The translations under genes and the position numbers were made by a program. The notes under the pieces were generated by a model, which did not search any database, was not told the origin of the DNA, and saw nothing but the letters and a program-made list of their open reading frames with translations. Shown in pieces: positions 16,293-20,437 of a DNA stretch of 20,437 bases. Source of the DNA: Corallochytrium limacisporum. Its lineage: Eukaryota > Opisthokonta. Positions within the stretch are counted from its first letter, which is position 1; each line of letters opens with the position of its first letter. The stretch is from positions 30,887-51,323 of the forward strand of contig PDIP01000087.1 of assembly GCA_002811645.1 (NCBI GenBank). Direction: 5' to 3'.

Positions 16293-16454
16293 CGACCGAC
16301 CCATTTGTCCGGAACGCTTGCTACCAGGCCACGGAGAGAGAGCCCACAGATAAAAAGCCCCCCCCCACTCCCTCTCTCTCTCTCTCCTGCACTCTTCCTC
16401 CGGGGGAGGGGGGGACTCACTCTCTCGGCTTTTTGTCTTCGCCTCCCCCAATTT

Positions 16455-16490
16455 CCGGGCCACCCTCCCAGGGGGGAGGGAGGCCCGCGG
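16455..16490. repeat. Nested C/G inverted repeat
   Basis: CCGGGCC and CCCTCCC on the left face GGGAGGG and GGCCCGcGG on the right, around a 4-base loop (16470-16473). The arms are about 15 bp with an A:A mismatch in the middle and an extra base in the right end. It is the longest of the C/G palindromes here. Confidence 0.75.
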
Positions 16491-16591
16491 GGGAGGCGGG
16501 GGGAGGGGGGGGGACAAAACCCACCACCACCACCAGCGCCACGGACGCAAAAAAAAAAAGAAAAATTAGGAAAAAGAGACTTCCGAGCCAA

Positions 16592-16617
16592 GGGAGAGAG
16601 AGAGAGAGAGAGAGAGA
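16592..16617. repeat. GA microsatellite
   Basis: A pure (GA)n run of about 13 units. Confidence 0.92.
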
Positions 16618-16783
16618 CAGAAAGAAAAGCGATAAATTCAAAAAAACTTAGAACCAAAAAATTGAAACAAAGGAAGAAGAACACAAAGCAAGGAAGACAC
16701 GCACACACACACCCCCACGGGGCAGAGAGTTTAGGACACGAAACCCACAAACGAGAGAGACCAAAAGGTTTTTCGCGCAGCGG

Positions 16784-16819
16784 AACACACACACACACGC
16801 ACGCACGCACGCACGCACA
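16784..16819. repeat. CA then GCAC microsatellite
   Basis: (AC)n followed by about five GCAC units. A shorter CA run lies at 16698-16712. Confidence 0.9.
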
Positions 16820-17319
16820 ACCGTTCCTTCGCTTTGGACCGCGTCGTCCGCCGCCCGTCGGTTTCTGGCTAACTTTTTCTTTCTTTCTTTCTTTTGTTGC
16901 TGTTTTTTGGGGGGGAACGCGCAAAAAAAATAGGGGCAGAGCCAAAGTGCCAAAAGTTGAGAACGGGTTCTAAAAAATAACGCGGGGCGGGCGACGGGAC
17001 CGTTCGGCCCGATTCTAACTCCCTTTTTTTTTCTGTTTCTTTCGTTTTTGTGTGTGGCTGGGCCTCATTGCCTAGACTTCCCGCGAGACCCCTTCCTTAC
17101 TCTCCTCCCCTCCCCCGCTTCCTTTTGTCCGTCGCCTCGCTTCCCCCCCCCTCCCCCACCACCACTCCCCCCAACCAACACACACGCACCGTCGCTCACT
17201 CACTCTCGAAGGGCCCACCCGCAGTGCCTAACCACCGTCATAAAAAAACACACACACAACGAAAGACAAGAAAACAGAAAAGCGGCCCGTTGGACTGCGT
17301 ACACGCGTGTGCGTGGTTG

Positions 17320-17341
17320 TGCGTGTGTGTGTGTGTGTGTT
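17320..17341. repeat. GT microsatellite
   Basis: A (GT)n run on +, preceded by degenerate gtgcgtggttgtgcg. Strand polarity is opposite to the CA tracts at 16216-16819. Confidence 0.9.
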
Positions 17342-18199
17342 TGGTTTTTGAGGGGACCCGTGGGTGGGTCGACGGAATCGTCAGTCTCCCTCCCTTTCGT
17401 CCACCGGTACTGAGCCTTTGGTTCAATTGGCAAGAGGGAGAGAGCGCGCGCCCTTTTTTTCTCCCTTTCTTTTCTTTTCCCCTTTTCCCCCGAAGGGACC
17501 CTTTTCCCCGTCGTTCTGGCTTTGCAGGACTCTTGAGTTCGCTGCTCCCTCCCTCCTCCCTCCCCCACCGACGGCCCCAGCAGCGCGTATACCCGGGCTA
17601 CTGCAGATTCGTTTCCTTTTTTAGAGCGGAGACTGTGACGGTGCTGTGTGTTCCACCGCGCACATTTGCGTGTGCCAGCCAAACGGCGCGATAGGACAAA
17701 GAGCGGCCGGGGGGAGAGGGAGTCTTTAAAAAAAACCCGCGAGCACATGCTCACCCATCTCGGGCGAGTTTCTATACTGAATGTATTGACGCGCCTTTTT
17801 CCCGGCCCGGGGGGTGGGGGGGGGGAGAGGGTGGTTTCGCAGGCACCCGCGGTGGGACGGGCAGGGAGAACAAGAAAAAAGACAGGGTCGGAACGGAAGA
17901 ACGTTTCAAAAAAAAAAAAAAAACAACCGAAAGGGCCTGCGCTACCCAAATAGAAAAAAAAAAGGAATAACGGGAGGGGCCGTGAGTTTGAGTCCACTTT
18001 ATTATGTATACGATTCGGAGGGGCCCGCCATTCTCTAAACCCACCCACCCCCCTCCTCCCTCCTTCCCCTGCGATGGATGGTGTCCTCCTTTCATCTTCC
18101 TCCGTCCCTTGTTTTCCCTTTCCTATCCGTTGCATATTAGTCTTTCCTTGTTTTTCACAGCTCGCTTGTTTTATATTCTGAAGGTACTCACTGAAAATG

Positions 18200-18226
18200 T
18201 TAGAAATCTTAGAAATGCTAGAACAG
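18200..18226. repeat. Triplicated 9-bp unit (TTAGAAATC-like)
   Basis: TTAGAAATC, TTAGAAATG and CTAGAACAG in direct tandem. It resembles spaced AGAA boxes, but the orientation does not match a heat-shock element. Confidence 0.55.
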
Positions 18227-18266
18227 AGGAAAAAGCCAACATCTGCCGCGGGTAAAGAGGGGAGGA

Positions 18267-18278
18267 CCCCCCGGGGGG
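18267..18278. repeat. Perfect CCCCCCGGGGGG palindrome
   Basis: A 12-bp self-complementary C6G6, flanked by purine-rich sequence. It belongs to the same class as 2571-2593, 11335-11358 and 16455-16490. Confidence 0.8.
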
Positions 18279-18608
18279 AGAAGTGGGCCGGCCAAGGACC
18301 CCGAAAAACAAAAAGAAGAAGAGAAGCGGGTTCCTTCTCACCCGACCCCCCCCCCTACGAAAGTGCGTGTTCTTGTGTGCCCTGCCTTCACTTCCCCTCG
18401 GAAAGAGAGAGAAAAGAAAAAGAGTTTTCTTTTTATATCGAGTTGCGTAGCACTTCAAGTGTGTGTGTTTTTTGGGCAATCCGGCAAATTTTGGTGACAC
18501 GTCCCTCTCTCTTGTCTTTTTAGCTTCGCGTCTTTGCTCCGGCTTAGGGGAAGGTGGGGTTTTATGTGGCAGGCGTTAGTTGCCGTGCAGCCAGGCCAAC
18601 TGTCCAAT

Positions 18609-18636
18609 TTGGTGTAACGGAAACCGTCTCCACCAA
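18609..18636. repeat. Two-part hairpin
   Basis: TTGGTG (18609-18614) pairs with CACCAA (18631-18636), and ACGG (18617-18620) with CCGT (18624-18627) around an AAA loop. Ten base pairs with a small internal bulge (TA / CTC). It could be a small RNA structure. Confidence 0.6.
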
Positions 18637-20437
18637 CCGGTGCAATTTTCTATAGAATATGTGTATTGAATCACACAAGTTCTCTAGGAATTTAGCACAA
18701 AGAACCCCCCCTCCCCCGGCGGGATTGTGCGCCGTGCTGATCGGTGGTGATGATCTAACCCACCCCACCGACCCTCTCTTCCTTCTGTCCTGGCGAACGC
18801 CAGCCAATTTGTCACGACACATACGTGTACGGCTGGGCATGTGGAAAAGCTCTGTTTTTTGTTGTTGGGGTGTGCTGTGGGGGGATGTGTGTGTGTGTGT
18901 GTTATCTTTGATGGCTTTAATCTGTGACCCTTTATTCACATGTGGGAGTGGAGAGTTTGTTACCCAGTGGGGGGTCTTCTTCGTTCATTTCTTTGGAGAG
19001 AGGCTCTCCCTTCCTCCGCGGTGGGTGAGACGGGAGGAGAAGGAGAGGGAACGGGAGAAGGGGGGGGGGGGGGCACTTTGCCCGCGCAGCTTTATCCCCT
19101 GAGAATGTTGTCCAGTTCTCTTCTCCATGTGCCTACAAATAATTGTTGATCAACAGAAAAAATGTGGATGAGAGGGGCTTTTGGGCACGATAACAGTAAT
19201 TGGCCGATGGGGGTCTTTACGGGTGACGGTTGTTTTGTTCGGTGTGCCGGTTCACCCAATTTCTAACAAACGGAGCGGCGGTATCGATGTATTTTTGGTG
19301 GCGCCGAACAAAATTCGGAAAATGAGCGGATAGAGCGTCCCCTTCCCCCTCTCCACTGTGGTGGTCTACGTTTGGTTTTTTCCTATACTGAATCAACTGA
19401 AGAAAAGAATGGAAACTCAGAAATCAGCCAGCAGAGGGAGGCGGCCGGCGCGTTCCATCCGGGAGGGGGGGGGGGGAAGCCCCTTCGCGAAATCCGCAAT
19501 TTGTGCCAAAAATAAACTACGCCTGTTTTTCCCTTGGTCCCGCTCCAAAATGGGTCATGGGTTAGAATCCAACACACACACACAAACCCCTCCCTCTTCC
19601 CTTTCGTCTCTGTAATTTTTTCCTCCGGGTTCCACACTCCCGAGTGTGCTTGCTTGCTTAACTTTTTCCATTTCCTATTTTTTTCTATTTGGTCAGAACA
19701 CCCTACAGTGTACCTCCACCACCACCACCGACTTCCGGTATCTTTGTAACATTGGGCGAGATGTGTGCGTGTTTTGTGTCCCGGTTCCCCGGCGGAGATA
19801 GGGAAGAATGGGCGCAGAAAGGCTCAAGGTTCCCGTTCACCGTGAATGTCGGCTTCCCCTCTCCCCCCCCCCGGGCCCGCCCTCTCCTGCGCGCACCCAA
19901 CTACCCCCGCTTCCTGAGGCAAAAAAAAGTGCGGGTCAAGGGCGGGTCACTGGAATTGTTAGTACTTTCATTACTGGATCTGGCCGCTACCATATTTATT
20001 ACTTTTTGGTCTTTCGTTCTTGTATTCGCTGTTGCCTAAAGCGTTGACTTAGAGACAAGACAGCCGGAGAGAAGGTGTCCTTTGCCATGGATCAACGTTC
20101 TCTTGTGAACCCCCATTGCTTAGCCATGGTAAGGCCAGGCAAAGGAAACGGGTGAGCGATCGAAAGGATGCGGCCAAGAAACCGAACACGTCCGCGGAAA
20201 GGGAGGGGGTGGAAGCGTGTATTTTGGGTGAAAAAGGACTCTGCGAAAACTAAGCAAGAACCCATCCCGAAAAAAGAAAACAAAGGGAAAAATTGCAGAA
20301 AAAGTCGGGTGTTTCTTTGTCGGTCGAAACCCTTTCATCTGACCCGGCTTTTGTTCGGTGGGGGCATTTTTCTTGGCCCCAGCTCACACCGCACAGGCCC
20401 AAGGAGAGAAATCGGTAAATAACCCACCCACCCCCCC

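Larger units (their letters stand above)
15476..20437. other. 5-kb gene-poor region upstream of the zinc-finger gene
   Basis: No frame with convincing coding character. Long overlapping frames exist on both strands between 16050 and 16975, but they translate simple sequence (THTH, RERE, PPPP). Contents: two strong donor-like GGTGAG sites on + (around 15589 and 15708), CA, GA, GCAC and GT microsatellites, C/G palindromes, pyrimidine-rich blocks (17080-17180, 17450-17580), and a hairpin at 18609. It may be an extended regulatory region or carry non-coding RNA. Confidence 0.65.

Noticed and set aside
16052-16973. Two ~298-codon frames on opposite strands
   Set aside because: They overlap each other over CA, GA and poly-C tracts and translate into dipeptide repeats. 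There are no domains.
17419-17460. tRNA-like D-arm (GGTTCAATTGGCAAGAG) followed by a T-run
   Set aside because: No pairing D-stem, no anticodon arm and no matching T-arm or acceptor stem.
1-20437. CRISPR arrays, insertion sequences, viral or toxin genes
   Set aside because: No regularly spaced repeats, no transposase, integrase or viral protein in any frame. The repeats are microsatellites or short palindromes.

Overview
This looks like nuclear DNA from an intron-poor fungus, or a close relative of the fungi. The evidence is a twin-CX9C mitochondrial protein of the Mix17/CHCHD2/CHCHD10 type, AidB-like acyl-CoA dehydrogenases of the kind common in fungi, a large fungal-style C2H2 zinc-finger regulator with poly-Ala, poly-Gln and AT-hook tracts, mitochondrial and peroxisomal targeting signals, good ATG contexts, and long non-coding spacers full of microsatellites and C/G homopolymer runs. 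Species cannot be named from the sequence. About half of the window is non-coding.

Layout. 1-1039 (minus, cut by the window edge) and 2706-4691 (minus, complete) are two head-to-tail AidB-like acyl-CoA dehydrogenase paralogues separated by a 1.7-kb low-complexity spacer. They align without gaps, but similarity jumps from roughly 80% to about 97% near position 375, which suggests gene conversion. 4692-6820 is a divergent intergenic region with hairpins and repeats. 6821-10959 (plus) encodes a MoxR/CobS-type AAA+ ATPase with a mitochondrial presequence, followed in another frame by a CobT/CbbO/NorD-like VWA protein. The frames overlap at a T-run and are best joined by an 83-nt phase-0 intron at 8165-8247, giving one mitochondrial AAA+-VWA protein of about 1350 residues. 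10960-12027 is mostly non-coding but may hide a small two-exon minus-strand gene (11828 to 11055). 12028-12540 (plus) is MIX17. 12995-15475 (minus) is the zinc-finger factor. 15476-20437 is a 5-kb stretch without a convincing gene, made of CA, GA and GT microsatellites, purine/pyrimidine tracts and C/G palindromes.

How they relate. The two dehydrogenases are a family expansion for fatty-acyl oxidation, and at least the complete copy ends in a peroxisomal-type tripeptide (ARL). The AAA+-VWA unit and MIX17 are both mitochondrial, but nothing shows that they share a pathway. In bacteria, MoxR and VWA partners form chaperone or metal-insertion machines. A nucleus-encoded, mitochondrially targeted, apparently fused version with no visible client is the most interesting system in the window.
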